The position numbers and the translations under genes were made by a program. 64,000 bases of DNA. Origin: Geminicoccaceae bacterium. GTDB taxonomy: Bacteria; Pseudomonadota; Alphaproteobacteria; Geminicoccales; Geminicoccaceae. The notes beneath the pieces are model-generated. The model was not told the DNA's origin, ran no database searches, and saw only the letters and a list, made by a program, of their open reading frames with translations. The number at the start of each line of letters is the position of its first letter. The stretch's first letter is position 1. This document shows positions 46,352-55,798 of this stretch, piece after piece. The DNA lies in NCBI GenBank assembly GCA_007694015.1, contig RECO01000269.1, forward strand, positions 1 through 64,000, written 5' to 3'.

Positions 46352-47794
46352 TTGCCCACCACCCTCGTCTGGTTCCGCCAAGACCTCCGCCTGGCCGACA
46401 ACCCCGCCCTGGTCGAGGCCACCAAGCGCGGTGCGGTCCAGCCCGTCTACATCCACGATCAGTCGAGCCCCGGCCCCTGGCGACCCGGCGGCGCGTCAGG
46501 CTGGTGGCTCGACCGCAGCCTGGAGCGCTTGGACCTGGCCTTGCGCGAACGCGGCAGCGCCTTGTGGGTGGGTGCTGGCGATCCCTTGGACGTCCTCATG
46601 GCCATGGCAGCAGCCGCCGAGGCCGACGCCGTCACGTGGAACCGCTGTTACGAACCCTTCGCCATCGAACGCGATCAGGGCATCAAGGAGGCGTTGAAAG
46701 CGCGTGGCTTCGAGGTCTGGAGCAGCAATGGCGCGCTTCTGTTCGAACCCTGGACGGTGGCAACGAAGGGGGGCGATCCGTACCAGGTTTATACGCCTTT
46801 CGCACGAGCCTGCTTCGAGAAATCGGCGCCTTTGCGCCCTTTGACCGTGCCGGATCGCCTGCTTCCACCCAAAGTCGACTCGACGGCATTTTGCCGAATT
46901 TCGAATCATGATGCGTCAACCGCCGATTGGACGGCCGGGCTCCAAGCTGCATGGAGTCCGGGCGAAGTCTTTGCAATCAATAGGTTAGAGCGGTTCCTTG
47001 AGGATAACTTGGAGGATTACGGGGACAAACGGAACCGCCCCGATCTTGCTGCGACGTCACGGCTTTCGCCGCATCTGCACTGGGGCGAACTCAGCCCGCG
47101 CCAAGCCTGGCACGCGGTTTTTGACACCTTAGGTAGAGATCGTGCCCTAAGCCCCGGCAGTGGCAGCGAAACCTTCTTGAAGGAGCTTTTGTGGCGCGAG
47201 TTCGGCTACCACATCCTCTATCATTTTCCCCATCTTCCCCAGGCCCCGCTCAAGCCGGCCTTTGCCGGCTTTCCCTGGGCCGACGACAAGGACGCCCGCA
47301 ATGCCTGGCGCTTCGCGCGCACCGGCTACCCGATCGTCGATGCCGGGATGCGCGAACTCCGGACCACCGGCTGGATGCACAACCGGGTCCGCATGATCAC
47401 CGGCTCCTTCCTGGTCAAACACCTCCTGGAGGATTGGCAACACGGTGCGGCGTGGTTTTGGGACAACCTGGTCGACGCCGACCTTGCCTCCAACACCCTC
47501 GGCTGGCAGTGGGTGGCCGGCTGCGGCCCCGACGCCGCCCCCTATTTCCGCGTCTTCAATCCCGTGCTGCAGGGCGAAAAATTCGACCCCGAGGGCGCTT
47601 ATGTCCGCCACTGGGTGCCCGAGTTGGCGGATTTGCCGAACAAGGTCCTGCACAGCCCCTTTCAGGCACCGCCCGAGGTGCTGGCCAAAGCGGGTGTGCA
47701 GCTGGGCAAGACCTATCCAAAACCCATCGTCGAGCATAAACGGGCACGCCAGCGGGCCCTCGACGCCTTCGCCGCGATCAAGGGCCGGTCCTGA
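46352..47794 (+). CDS. Deoxyribodipyrimidine photolyase / cryptochrome family
   Basis: LVWFRQDLRLADNPAL, WNRCYEP, RLSPHLHWGELSPRQ, FLKELLWREFGYHILYHFP, MHNRVRMITGSFLVKHLL, TTG start inferred. Confidence 0.93.
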   Translation: MPTTLVWFRQDLRLADNPALVEATKRGAVQPVYIHDQSSPGPWRPGGASGWWLDRSLERLDLALRERGSALWVGAGDPLDVLMAMAAAAEADAVTWNRCYEPFAIERDQGIKEALKARGFEVWSSNGALLFEPWTVATKGGDPYQVYTPFARACFEKSAPLRPLTVPDRLLPPKVDSTAFCRISNHDASTADWTAGLQAAWSPGEVFAINRLERFLEDNLEDYGDKRNRPDLAATSRLSPHLHWGELSPRQAWHAVFDTLGRDRALSPGSGSETFLKELLWREFGYHILYHFPHLPQAPLKPAFAGFPWADDKDARNAWRFARTGYPIVDAGMRELRTTGWMHNRVRMITGSFLVKHLLEDWQHGAAWFWDNLVDADLASNTLGWQWVAGCGPDAAPYFRVFNPVLQGEKFDPEGAYVRHWVPELADLPNKVLHSPFQAPPEVLAKAGVQLGKTYPKPIVEHKRARQRALDAFAAIKGRS

Positions 47795-47815
47795 GCCGAC
47801 ACGCAAGGAGGGAGC

Positions 47816-48241
47816 ATGGCCGAGGCCACCATCCAGGACGAGGAACGCGCGATCGAGGAGGAATTCGCCCTGTTCGACGAGTGGCGCGACAAGATCGATT
47901 ACGTGATGGACCTCGGCCGCAACCTGAAGCCGTTTCCCGCCGCCTCGCGCACCGAGGCGAACAAGGTGCACGGCTGCCAAAGCCAGGTGTGGATGGTCGC
48001 CCATGTCGACCCGAGGACCGGGCGCCTGCATCTCGATGCCGACAGCGACGCCATCCTGGTCAAAGGCCTGATCGGTTTGTTGATGCGCCTCTACGACGAC
48101 CGCCCGCCGGCGGAAATCGTCGCCACCCCGCCGACCGTGTTCGATCGCGTCGGCCTTGGCCGCCACCTCACCCCCGGGCGCGCCAACGGCCTGCATGCGA
48201 TGATCCGGCGGGTGCGTGAACTGGCCGCCGCCCAAGCCTGA
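47816..48241 (+). CDS. sufE: SufE-family cysteine desulfuration protein
   Basis: DKIDYVMDLGRNLKPFPAASRTEANKVHGCQSQVWM. Confidence 0.93.
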   Translation: MAEATIQDEERAIEEEFALFDEWRDKIDYVMDLGRNLKPFPAASRTEANKVHGCQSQVWMVAHVDPRTGRLHLDADSDAILVKGLIGLLMRLYDDRPPAEIVATPPTVFDRVGLGRHLTPGRANGLHAMIRRVRELAAAQA

Positions 48242-48610
48242 GCGGCGGCGTCTCGCCTCGGATTTGCGGTGGGTGGTCGAAGGCGAGCGCCGGGCTGCGG
48301 CGGCCGGTTCGAAACTACCGGCCGCCGCCCTCCCCGAAAGCTCGCCCGAGGCTGGACCTCGCAAGACGGCGACGTCGCCATCGGCGCGTCGATGTTGCCG
48401 CCGCAACACCCAACACGCCGGCACGGGACGCGGCCGCCGCCGTCGAAGGGGGCCACGGTCCTCGATGCGTGTCGGTGCGCAGAGGCGCTGCCGCCGCATT
48501 CTCTTCGACCATGGTCTTACCGCTCGACCTTGACCGTCGCGTCGCCCTGGGCGCTCGCGGCACCGCAAGACGACGGACGTCGCATAGAAGCACGCTGTTT
48601 CCAGTGGGAC

Positions 48611-48625
48611 AACGTTGCTAACGTT
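48611..48625. promoter_or_regulatory. Palindrome AACGTT-GCT-AACGTT, candidate MarR operator
   Basis: 15-bp inverted repeat ~35 bp upstream of the MarR start. Confidence 0.4.
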
Positions 48626-48659
48626 TCGTTTGAAATCAATTGCGCGAGCGTGAACGGCG

Positions 48660-49121
48660 ATGTCCTTGGGCGTGCCTTTGGGCCAGTTGGAGCTGGCGGC
48701 GTTTCTTCCCTACCGCTTGGCCGTGTTGAGCGCAGAGGTCAGCCGGGCACTCGGTCGACGCTACGATGCGCGCTTCGGCGTGACCATTCCGGAGTGGCGT
48801 TGCCTCGCTGTCCTGGGCCGCAAGGGCGATCTGATGGTGTCCGAACTGGCCAGCCGGGCAAGCCTCGACAAGGTGAAGGCCTGCCGCGCGCTCGCCCGGC
48901 TGCGCCAACGCGGCCTCGTCGCCCGCGCCGTCGACGGGCATGACCGCCGCGCCGTTCGGATGTCGCTGACGCCCGCGGGCTGGGCGCTCTACGGCGAGCT
49001 GGCGGCGGTGGCCCTGGATTGGGAGCGGCAGTTGACCGACGCGCTCGGGCTCTCCGACCGCCGCGCCTTGGACCGTGTCCTGCACAAGCTGAGCGACGCG
49101 CTCGGCCGGATGGAGCGTTGA
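48660..49121 (+). CDS. MarR-family transcriptional regulator
   Basis: IPEWRCLAVLGRKGDLMVSELASRASLDKVKACRALARLRQRGLVARAVDGHDRRAVRMSLTPAG. Confidence 0.92.
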   Translation: MSLGVPLGQLELAAFLPYRLAVLSAEVSRALGRRYDARFGVTIPEWRCLAVLGRKGDLMVSELASRASLDKVKACRALARLRQRGLVARAVDGHDRRAVRMSLTPAGWALYGELAAVALDWERQLTDALGLSDRRALDRVLHKLSDALGRMER

Positions 49122-49133
49122 GCGCGGCCGCTC

Positions 49134-49523
49134 TCAGCTCAGGTCGATCGCATGCGCCTTGAGGTCCTCCAGCCGGCAGACCTCGAGGGTGCGCCGATGG
49201 GTTGCGCGCAGGACGACGCGCGGTGCTGCGCCCGAGGCGAACGCCTCCTGCCAGCGGGCCGCGCACAGGCACCAGCGATCGCCTTCGCGCAGGCCCGGAA
49301 AGCGAAATTCGGGGCGTGGCGTCGACAAGTCGTTGCCGCGCTTTTGGCTGAAGGCGAGGAAGGCGTCGGTCATCACCGCACAGACGGTGTGCAGGCCCCG
49401 GTCGTCCGGCCCGGTGTTGCAGCAGCCGTCGCGGTAGAAGCCGGTGAGCGGTGCGGCGGAGCATGATTCCAAGGGCTCGCCCAGCACGTTCACACTCGCC
49501 TCGCGTCCGATCTCGCCGTCCAT
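49134..49523 (-). CDS. DUF2237 family protein
   Basis: NVLGEPLESCSAAPLTGFYRDGCCNTGPDDRGLHTVCAVMT...FLAFSQKRGNDLSTPRPEFRFPGL. Confidence 0.88.
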   Translation of the reverse strand: MDGEIGREASVNVLGEPLESCSAAPLTGFYRDGCCNTGPDDRGLHTVCAVMTDAFLAFSQKRGNDLSTPRPEFRFPGLREGDRWCLCAARWQEAFASGAAPRVVLRATHRRTLEVCRLEDLKAHAIDLS

Positions 49524-49632
49524 CCTTCGCTCCCCTCAGGCAACCCAACGGGCGTCGTTCGCCCCGTCACCAGCAACGTCGACGGCTGATCGGCGACTGT
49601 CTAGGCTCTTTGCGTCCATTCAGGGAGTGACG

Positions 49633-50604
49633 ATGTTCACGCTCGATCAGCTCGAAGCCGCGGCGGCGTTGGTCTATCGGCACATGCCGCCGACGCCGCA
49701 ATATGCCTGGCCGCTCCTGGCGGAGGCGACCGGGGTCGAGCTGTGGGTCAAGCACGAGAACCACACCCCCGCCGGGGCCTTCAAGATCAGGGGCGGGCTG
49801 GTCTATGTCGACCGACTGCGGCGGACGCGCCCGGACGTTCGTGCCATCGTCACGGCCACCCGCGGCAATCACGGCCAAAGCCTGGCCTTGGCGGGAAGCC
49901 GCGCGGGCCTTGCCGTCACCATCGTCGTGCCCGAGAGCAACAGCGCCGAGAAGAACGCCCTGATGCGCGCCTTCGGGGCCGAGGTCGTGGCCGTGGGGCG
50001 CGATTTCGATGCGGCGCGCGAGGCGGCGCGCGCCATCGCCGAACGGCAGGGGGCCTTGATGGTCCCGTCCTTCGATCCCGCCCTCGTCTTGGGCGTTGCC
50101 ACCTATGCGCTCGAGTTCTTCCGCCACGCCGGCCCGTTGGACACCGTCTACGTACCGATCGGTCTCGGCTCGGGCATTTGCGGGCTGATCCGAACCCGTG
50201 ATCTGTTGGGCCTTTCGACGGAAATCGTCGGCGTGGTCGCGGCCGGTGCGCCGGCCTACCGTCTGTCGTTCGAGGCGGGGCGGGTGATCGCGACCGAGCG
50301 GGCGCTGACCTTCGCCGACGGCATGGCCTGCCGGGTGCCCGAGCCCGACGCCTTGGCGATCATCCAACAGGGTGCGGCCCGTGTCCTCGAACTCGACGAG
50401 GCGGCCATCGCCGCGGCGGTGCGGCTTTACTTTGGCGCCACGCACAACGTCGCCGAGGGCGCAGGCGCCGCCCCGCTCGCGGCCCTGTTGCAGGAGCGGG
50501 CGGCCATGGCGGGCAAGCGGGTCGGCTTGATCCTCTGCGGCGGCAACATCGACACCGACAAGTTCGCCTGCGTGCTGGCGGGTGGGGTTCCAAAGCCCTT
50601 TTGA
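49633..50604 (+). CDS. Threonine dehydratase-like PLP enzyme (fold type II)
   Basis: KHENHTPAGAFKIRGG, TATRGNHGQSLA, glycine-rich GLGSGI; LCGGNID. Confidence 0.9.
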   Translation: MFTLDQLEAAAALVYRHMPPTPQYAWPLLAEATGVELWVKHENHTPAGAFKIRGGLVYVDRLRRTRPDVRAIVTATRGNHGQSLALAGSRAGLAVTIVVPESNSAEKNALMRAFGAEVVAVGRDFDAAREAARAIAERQGALMVPSFDPALVLGVATYALEFFRHAGPLDTVYVPIGLGSGICGLIRTRDLLGLSTEIVGVVAAGAPAYRLSFEAGRVIATERALTFADGMACRVPEPDALAIIQQGAARVLELDEAAIAAAVRLYFGATHNVAEGAGAAPLAALLQERAAMAGKRVGLILCGGNIDTDKFACVLAGGVPKPF

Positions 50605-50621
50605 GACGAGGGAGAGCGATC

Positions 50622-50957
50622 ATGCGCGTCGGGATGCTCTACACGACCGTGGCCGACATGACCGAGGCCAAAGCCCTGGCCGATGCCGTCCTTGCCCGTC
50701 AGCTCGCCGCCTGCGTCAACGTGGTGCCGGGGATGCGGTCCTTTTATCGCTGGCAAGGCGAGCTGCGCGATGACGGCGAGGTGATCGTCCTGATGAAGAC
50801 CGACAGGGCGCGGAAGAAAGCGTTGTGCGACCTCGTCAAGGGCGAACACCCCTACGAAACGCCCGCATTGCTGTGGTTCGATGCCCAGGATAGCGATCCG
50901 GACTTTGCCGCCTGGATCACGGCCATGACCCGCCCCGGGTCGGTCGAGGCTGGCTGA
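50622..50957 (+). CDS. cutA: Divalent cation tolerance protein CutA
   Basis: ARQLAACVNVVPGMRSFYRWQGELRDDGEVIVLMKT...HPYETPALL. Confidence 0.93.
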   Translation: MRVGMLYTTVADMTEAKALADAVLARQLAACVNVVPGMRSFYRWQGELRDDGEVIVLMKTDRARKKALCDLVKGEHPYETPALLWFDAQDSDPDFAAWITAMTRPGSVEAG

Positions 50958-51111
50958 ATAGCGGCGTTTGACGTATAATTATAGATTATCAGTGATCTGA
51001 GAAGGATGGTCGGCCATTTTCGCGGGGTCACTTCGTCTGCGGCGGCGGGCCCTCCAACTGGCCCTTCTCCTCCTGATCGCGGCGGCGAGCCCGACCTCCG
51101 CCGAGACCGTC

Positions 51112-53088
51112 GTGTTGCAATTGCGCTGGGACAACCAATTCCAGTTCGCCGGCTACTATGCGGCGGTGTGGCAGGGCTATTACGCCGAGGCCGGGCTGGA
51201 CGTCGAGATCCGCACCGTGCGTGCCGCCGACGGCGATTTGCTCAGCGTCACCGAAGAAGTCGCCGCCGGGCGCGCGACCTTCGGCATCGGCGGCGCCGAC
51301 GTGCTGCTGGCGCGCGACCAGGGCAGCCCCCTGGTGATCCTGGCCTCGGTCTTTCCCTCCAGCCTGGTGGCCTTCTACACCCGCGCGGACAGCTTCATCC
51401 ACACCCCACGGCAGATGGTCGGCACGCGCGTCCTGCGCCGCCCCAACGATCTGACCGACATCCAGTTCCGCGCCGTGCTGCAGCTGGAGGGCCTCGGTCT
51501 GGCCGACGTCGTGACGGTGGAACAAGGCGCAAGCGGCATCGAGCGCTTGCAGAGCGGTGCGGTCGACGTCGTCCTCGGCTACCGCATGACGGCGCCGTTC
51601 TTGGCCGATCAACTCGGCATGGACCTGATCGAGATCAGGCCCGAGACCTACGGGGTCGATTTCTACGGCGACAGCCTGTTCACCCACGCCGATACGGTTC
51701 GGTTGCGGCCCGCCATGGTCGATCGGTTTCGCGAGGCGTCGCTGGCGGGTTGGCGCTATGCCTTGCAAAATCCCGAAGCGATCGCCCGGCGGATCGCCAC
51801 GGAGTTGGAGCCGGGGCCCCTGGTCGAGGACGCGCTTGCCTTCAACCGGTTTCAGGCGACGCGTGTCACTGCAATGCTGGGTGAGGAGGGACAAAGCCTC
51901 GGTCACGTCAACCGCGAGCGCTGGGCGCGGATGCAGGCCAAGTTGTTCCAGCTGGGCTTGGTGGCAAGCGACGAGCTGGCCCCAGCGGCGTTCTACACCG
52001 AGCAGGATTCGATCGAGCGCCTGCTCGATTGGTGGCGGCAACTGACGCTTTGGGGCGGGGTCGGCGCGGCTTTGCTGCTGCTCGCCGCCGCCATCGCCTA
52101 TGTCCGTCTGCTGCGGCGCCATGTTCGCCGTCAGGCGGAACTCCTGGCGCTCAGTCGTTGGCAACTGGCGCTGACGGTCGATGCGGCGCGTGAGGGGTTG
52201 TTCGAGTGGTGGCTGGACACCGATCGGGTCGGCTGCCGCTGGGGCCGCCTCGCCGACACCCCGCAGCTCGAGACCGAGACCGAGACCGACGACTTGGCGA
52301 CGTTCCTGGCGAAGCTGCACCCGGCCGATCGCCCGGCGGTGGCCACCGCGCTCGCGGACTTGGCGAGCGCCGGCGGCGGTTATGCCGAGGTCGAGTTCCG
52401 GCTCGGCCATGGCGACGCGGCACCCTGGTTTTTGCTCCGCTGCGGGATGCCGCCCGAAGCGAGCGGCCGTCCGGCCGTGTTCGGCGTCGTCTTGGAGATC
52501 ACCCGCCGCAAGCGCGCCGAGCAGAAGCTGGAGCGCTTGGCCATGCAGGACCCCTTGACCGGGCTCGCCAATCGCCGCTGCTTCGACGACGCCCTCGCCC
52601 GCGCGCTGGCCAAGGCGGCGCGGCAGGAGCGGCGCGTCGCCTTGGCGCTGTTGGACCTCGACGGCTTCAAGCCGATCAATGACCGCTTCGGCCACGAGGT
52701 CGGCGACGCCGTGCTGCAGGAGACGGCGCGACGGCTGGAGGCGGCGGTGCGGACCGAAGACCTCGTCGCCCGGCTCGGCGGTGACGAGTTCGCGGTGTTG
52801 CTGGAGGAGATGTCGCACACGGCCATGACGCTCTGGACCGAGCGCCTGTTGGCGGCGCTGCGCGAGCCCATGCACGTCGACGAGCACCACGTGCGGATCG
52901 ATGCGAGCATCGGCTGGACCCTGTTCCCGGACGATGCCGAGCGCGGCCGCGACCTGATGCGCCACGCCGACGCCGCCCTTTATCGGGCCAAGGCCAAGGC
53001 CGCGGGCGCCAGCCGGGCGGTGGCGGTGCGCATCCTCGAGGGCGGCCCGCCGGCGCTCGTGCCCGCCGCCGGCGACGAGCGTCGCTGA
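51112..53088 (+). CDS. NMT1/THI5-like periplasmic domain - TM - PAS - GGDEF diguanylate cyclase
   Basis: LRWDNQFQFAGYYAAVWQGYYAEAGLDVEIR; PAS-like middle; DPLTGLANRR...RLGGDEFAV. Real N-terminus probably upstream (~51016), see findings. Confidence 0.9.
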   Translation: MLQLRWDNQFQFAGYYAAVWQGYYAEAGLDVEIRTVRAADGDLLSVTEEVAAGRATFGIGGADVLLARDQGSPLVILASVFPSSLVAFYTRADSFIHTPRQMVGTRVLRRPNDLTDIQFRAVLQLEGLGLADVVTVEQGASGIERLQSGAVDVVLGYRMTAPFLADQLGMDLIEIRPETYGVDFYGDSLFTHADTVRLRPAMVDRFREASLAGWRYALQNPEAIARRIATELEPGPLVEDALAFNRFQATRVTAMLGEEGQSLGHVNRERWARMQAKLFQLGLVASDELAPAAFYTEQDSIERLLDWWRQLTLWGGVGAALLLLAAAIAYVRLLRRHVRRQAELLALSRWQLALTVDAAREGLFEWWLDTDRVGCRWGRLADTPQLETETETDDLATFLAKLHPADRPAVATALADLASAGGGYAEVEFRLGHGDAAPWFLLRCGMPPEASGRPAVFGVVLEITRRKRAEQKLERLAMQDPLTGLANRRCFDDALARALAKAARQERRVALALLDLDGFKPINDRFGHEVGDAVLQETARRLEAAVRTEDLVARLGGDEFAVLLEEMSHTAMTLWTERLLAALREPMHVDEHHVRIDASIGWTLFPDDAERGRDLMRHADAALYRAKAKAAGASRAVAVRILEGGPPALVPAAGDERR

Positions 53089-53097
53089 GGGCTCCGT

Positions 53098-54126
53098 TCA
53101 GGCCCGAAGCGCCCCGCGGCTGCGCTCGGCCTCGCTGACCAAAGGCGCCAGCGGCGTTTCCGCACGGGTCCCGTATTGTTGGATGATCTGGCCCGCGGCC
53201 AAAGCGGCGAGGCGGCCGGAGGCGGCGAGATCCAGGCCCTCGGTCAGGCCGCGGATCAGGCCGGCAGCGTAGAGATCGCCCGCCCCGGTCGTGTCGACCA
53301 CCCGCTCGACCTTGGCCGCGTCGATGACGTGGACTTCGTCGCCCGCGAGCAGCACCGAACCCTTGGGCCCCCGCGTCAGGGCTGCGATCTCGACCGTGCC
53401 CCGGACCGCCTGCAGCGCCTCGTCGAAACTCTCGACCTCGAAGAGGCTCGTGATCTCGGCTTCGTTGGCGAAGAGCAGGTCGACGTGGGCGTCGATCAGC
53501 TCGCGGAACTCCGCCCGCCAGCGGTCGACGCAAAAGGGATCGGACAGGCTGAGCGCCACCTTGCGGCCGCGGGCATGGGCCAGCTTGGCGGCCTCGAGGC
53601 AAGCGGCCTTGGCCGGGGCGCGGTCGTAGAGATAGCCCTCGAGGAAGGTGACGGCAGCATCGGCGATGAGCGCGGGTTGCAGGTCCTTCGGCCCCAGTTC
53701 GACGCAGGCGCCGAGATAGGTCGCCATGCTGCGCTGGCTGTCCGGGTGGACGAAGACGAGGCAGCGGGCCGTGGGGGCGCCCTCGGTGACCGGCTCGTTG
53801 GCGAAGGTGACCCCTGCCGCCCGGCAATCGTGGACGAAGATGCGGCCGAACTGATCGTCGCGCACCCGGCCGATGAACGCCGCAGCGCCCCCCATGGCGG
53901 CAATCGCCGCCATCGAGTTGGCGCAGGAGCCGCCCGACATCTCGACCCCTTGCCCCATGCGGGCATAGAGCTGGTCCGAGCGATCGGCGTCGACCAGGGT
54001 CATGGCGCCGAGCGCCAGCCCGGCGTCGACGACGACTTCGGTCGGCGCGGGGGCGATGACGTCGACGACGGCGTTGCCCAAGCCCACGACATCGAAGCGG
54101 GCATCGGCCGGGCGCTGAAAAAACAT
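53098..54126 (-). CDS. PfkB-family carbohydrate/adenosine kinase
   Basis: GLGNAVVDVIA, SGGSCANSMAAIAAMGG, DTTGAGDLYAAG. Confidence 0.92.
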   Translation of the reverse strand: MFFQRPADARFDVVGLGNAVVDVIAPAPTEVVVDAGLALGAMTLVDADRSDQLYARMGQGVEMSGGSCANSMAAIAAMGGAAAFIGRVRDDQFGRIFVHDCRAAGVTFANEPVTEGAPTARCLVFVHPDSQRSMATYLGACVELGPKDLQPALIADAAVTFLEGYLYDRAPAKAACLEAAKLAHARGRKVALSLSDPFCVDRWRAEFRELIDAHVDLLFANEAEITSLFEVESFDEALQAVRGTVEIAALTRGPKGSVLLAGDEVHVIDAAKVERVVDTTGAGDLYAAGLIRGLTEGLDLAASGRLAALAAGQIIQQYGTRAETPLAPLVSEAERSRGALRA

Positions 54127-54266
54127 CGATTCCTCTCACGGCTGGCGGCGACGCGGACTATAGGCACGGTTGCGCCGCCAACAAGCCGCCCTCGGAACAC
54201 GGCCGTTGGCGCCCTCGCCAAAGTCGATTAAATGTCTCCCCGATCGCCTTCAACGTGGGAGTTCCG

Positions 54267-54848
54267 ATGTTTCGCCGACGTGACCCCGCCGCCCCCCCCG
54301 ATGTCGATGCGCCGTCGTCGGCAACGCCCAGCAAGGTCGAGTTGCCCCGCCGCGTCCTCGACGTGCCGGTCGGTCCATCGGCGGCGGCGTCGGTGTCGAC
54401 CGGCGCCGGCCGCAGTGCCCCGGCCGAGACGGCCGCCAGCGTCGTGGCGCCCAGGCCGGTCGATCCGGCGCCGAGCCGCCAGCTGACCGTGGGCGAGGGG
54501 ATCAAGCTCGCGGGGCAGATCAGCGCGTGCGATCGCCTGACCGTCTACGGCGAGGTCGAAGCCTCCCTGGAGCGCAGCCACATGCTGGACGTCGCCAAGG
54601 GTGGCACCTTCGACGGCAAGACCGAGGTCGAGGAGGCCGACATCGCCGGCCACGTGCGCGGCGAGCTGACGGTGACCGGCCGCTTGCTGATCCGCAGCAC
54701 CGGCGTGGTCGAGGGCACCATTCGCTTCGGCGAATTGGAGATCGAGCGCGGTGGCCAGTTGCGCGGCAACGTCGCCGCCAACGAGGCGGAGAGGCCGGCA
54801 CCCCGGCTGACCTCGCTGGTCAACGCGGCGGGCGGCCAGGCGGGCTGA
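54267..54848 (+). CDS. Bactofilin family polymer-forming protein
   Basis: LTVGEGIKLAGQISACDRLTVYGEVEA...GKTEVEEADIAGHVRGELTVTGRLLIRSTGVVEGTIRFGELEIERGGQLRG. Confidence 0.93.
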   Translation: MFRRRDPAAPPDVDAPSSATPSKVELPRRVLDVPVGPSAAASVSTGAGRSAPAETAASVVAPRPVDPAPSRQLTVGEGIKLAGQISACDRLTVYGEVEASLERSHMLDVAKGGTFDGKTEVEEADIAGHVRGELTVTGRLLIRSTGVVEGTIRFGELEIERGGQLRGNVAANEAERPAPRLTSLVNAAGGQAG

Positions 54849-55740
54849 GTTTGCCCGCCAGGATGTCGGGGTCGACGCCCATCGCCTTCGCGAGGTTGAC
54901 GCTGCCGCTGCCGCGCCGTGCCGGACGCTGTTGATCGGGGTGCGGCGCCCAGCCCGTCGCCGTGACCAGATCGACGGTCACGACCAGACGGCCGCGGCGG
55001 TCGGTGAACTCCCGCGCATAGGCCTCGAACGCGCGCGCCAGCACGGCGCGCCGCAGCGGCTGGCGCGGCCGATCCCGGATCACGTTGGCTTCGCCGGCGC
55101 CGCGCAGTTCGCCCAGGAGCTGCCAGGGGTCGGCATAGGTCAGCGTGAGCCGGTCGGAATCGACACAAGGCAAGGCGAAGCCCGTGCGCTGCAACAAGGC
55201 CCCGAGGTCGCGGACGTCGACGAAGGGGGCCACGCGCAAGCCGGCGCCCCCGGTCTCCTCCAACTCGGCGCTCATCAACACGCGGCGCAGCTCGCAGAGC
55301 GTCTCGCCGCCGGCAAAGACGGCCAGGAACAGCCCGTCGGGTCTGAGGCACTGACGGGTTTGCGCGAGCAGGCCCGGCAGGTCGTTGACGTGGTGCAGGC
55401 TGCCGGCGCTCAGGACCGCATCGAAGCTTTCGCGGGCGAAGGGCAAGGTCTCGAGGTCGGCAACGACCCCTGCGCCGGGGGCCTCGCGGCAGAGCCGTTC
55501 GGCCGGGTCGAGTACGACCGGACGCACGACCGGATCGATGCGCTCCAGGGCGCGGGCCAAGAGCCCATGCCGTCCGCCCAGGTCGAGCATGTCGGTGAAG
55601 CCGCGCTTGATGTCGCCGAGCCGTTCCAACAACCGCTCGATCATCAGCTCCAACAGGAACGGATCGGCCATGAGGCTCGCCGCGTGGCGGTTGCGCTGGC
55701 GGCGGAGGGCCTTGACGTCGAACAGGTGCGGCGTGCTCAT
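54820..55740 (-). CDS. SAM-dependent methyltransferase (NDUFAF5/BioC-like)
   Basis: LDLGGRHGLLA, DLETLPFARESFDAVLSAGSLHHVNDLPGLLAQTRQCLRPDGLFLAVFAGGETL. Confidence 0.9.
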   Translation of the reverse strand: MSTPHLFDVKALRRQRNRHAASLMADPFLLELMIERLLERLGDIKRGFTDMLDLGGRHGLLARALERIDPVVRPVVLDPAERLCREAPGAGVVADLETLPFARESFDAVLSAGSLHHVNDLPGLLAQTRQCLRPDGLFLAVFAGGETLCELRRVLMSAELEETGGAGLRVAPFVDVRDLGALLQRTGFALPCVDSDRLTLTYADPWQLLGELRGAGEANVIRDRPRQPLRRAVLARAFEAYAREFTDRRGRLVVTVDLVTATGWAPHPDQQRPARRGSGSVNLAKAMGVDPDILAGKLSPPGRPPR

Positions 55741-55798
55741 GGAAGCGAGGTGGTCCCGGTGGAGCCGCTCGGCAATCGCCCCTGATCGAAAGATCGGC

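Noticed and set aside
51028-52965. 645-aa minus-strand ORF opposite the GGDEF gene
   Set aside because: No motifs; shadow ORF
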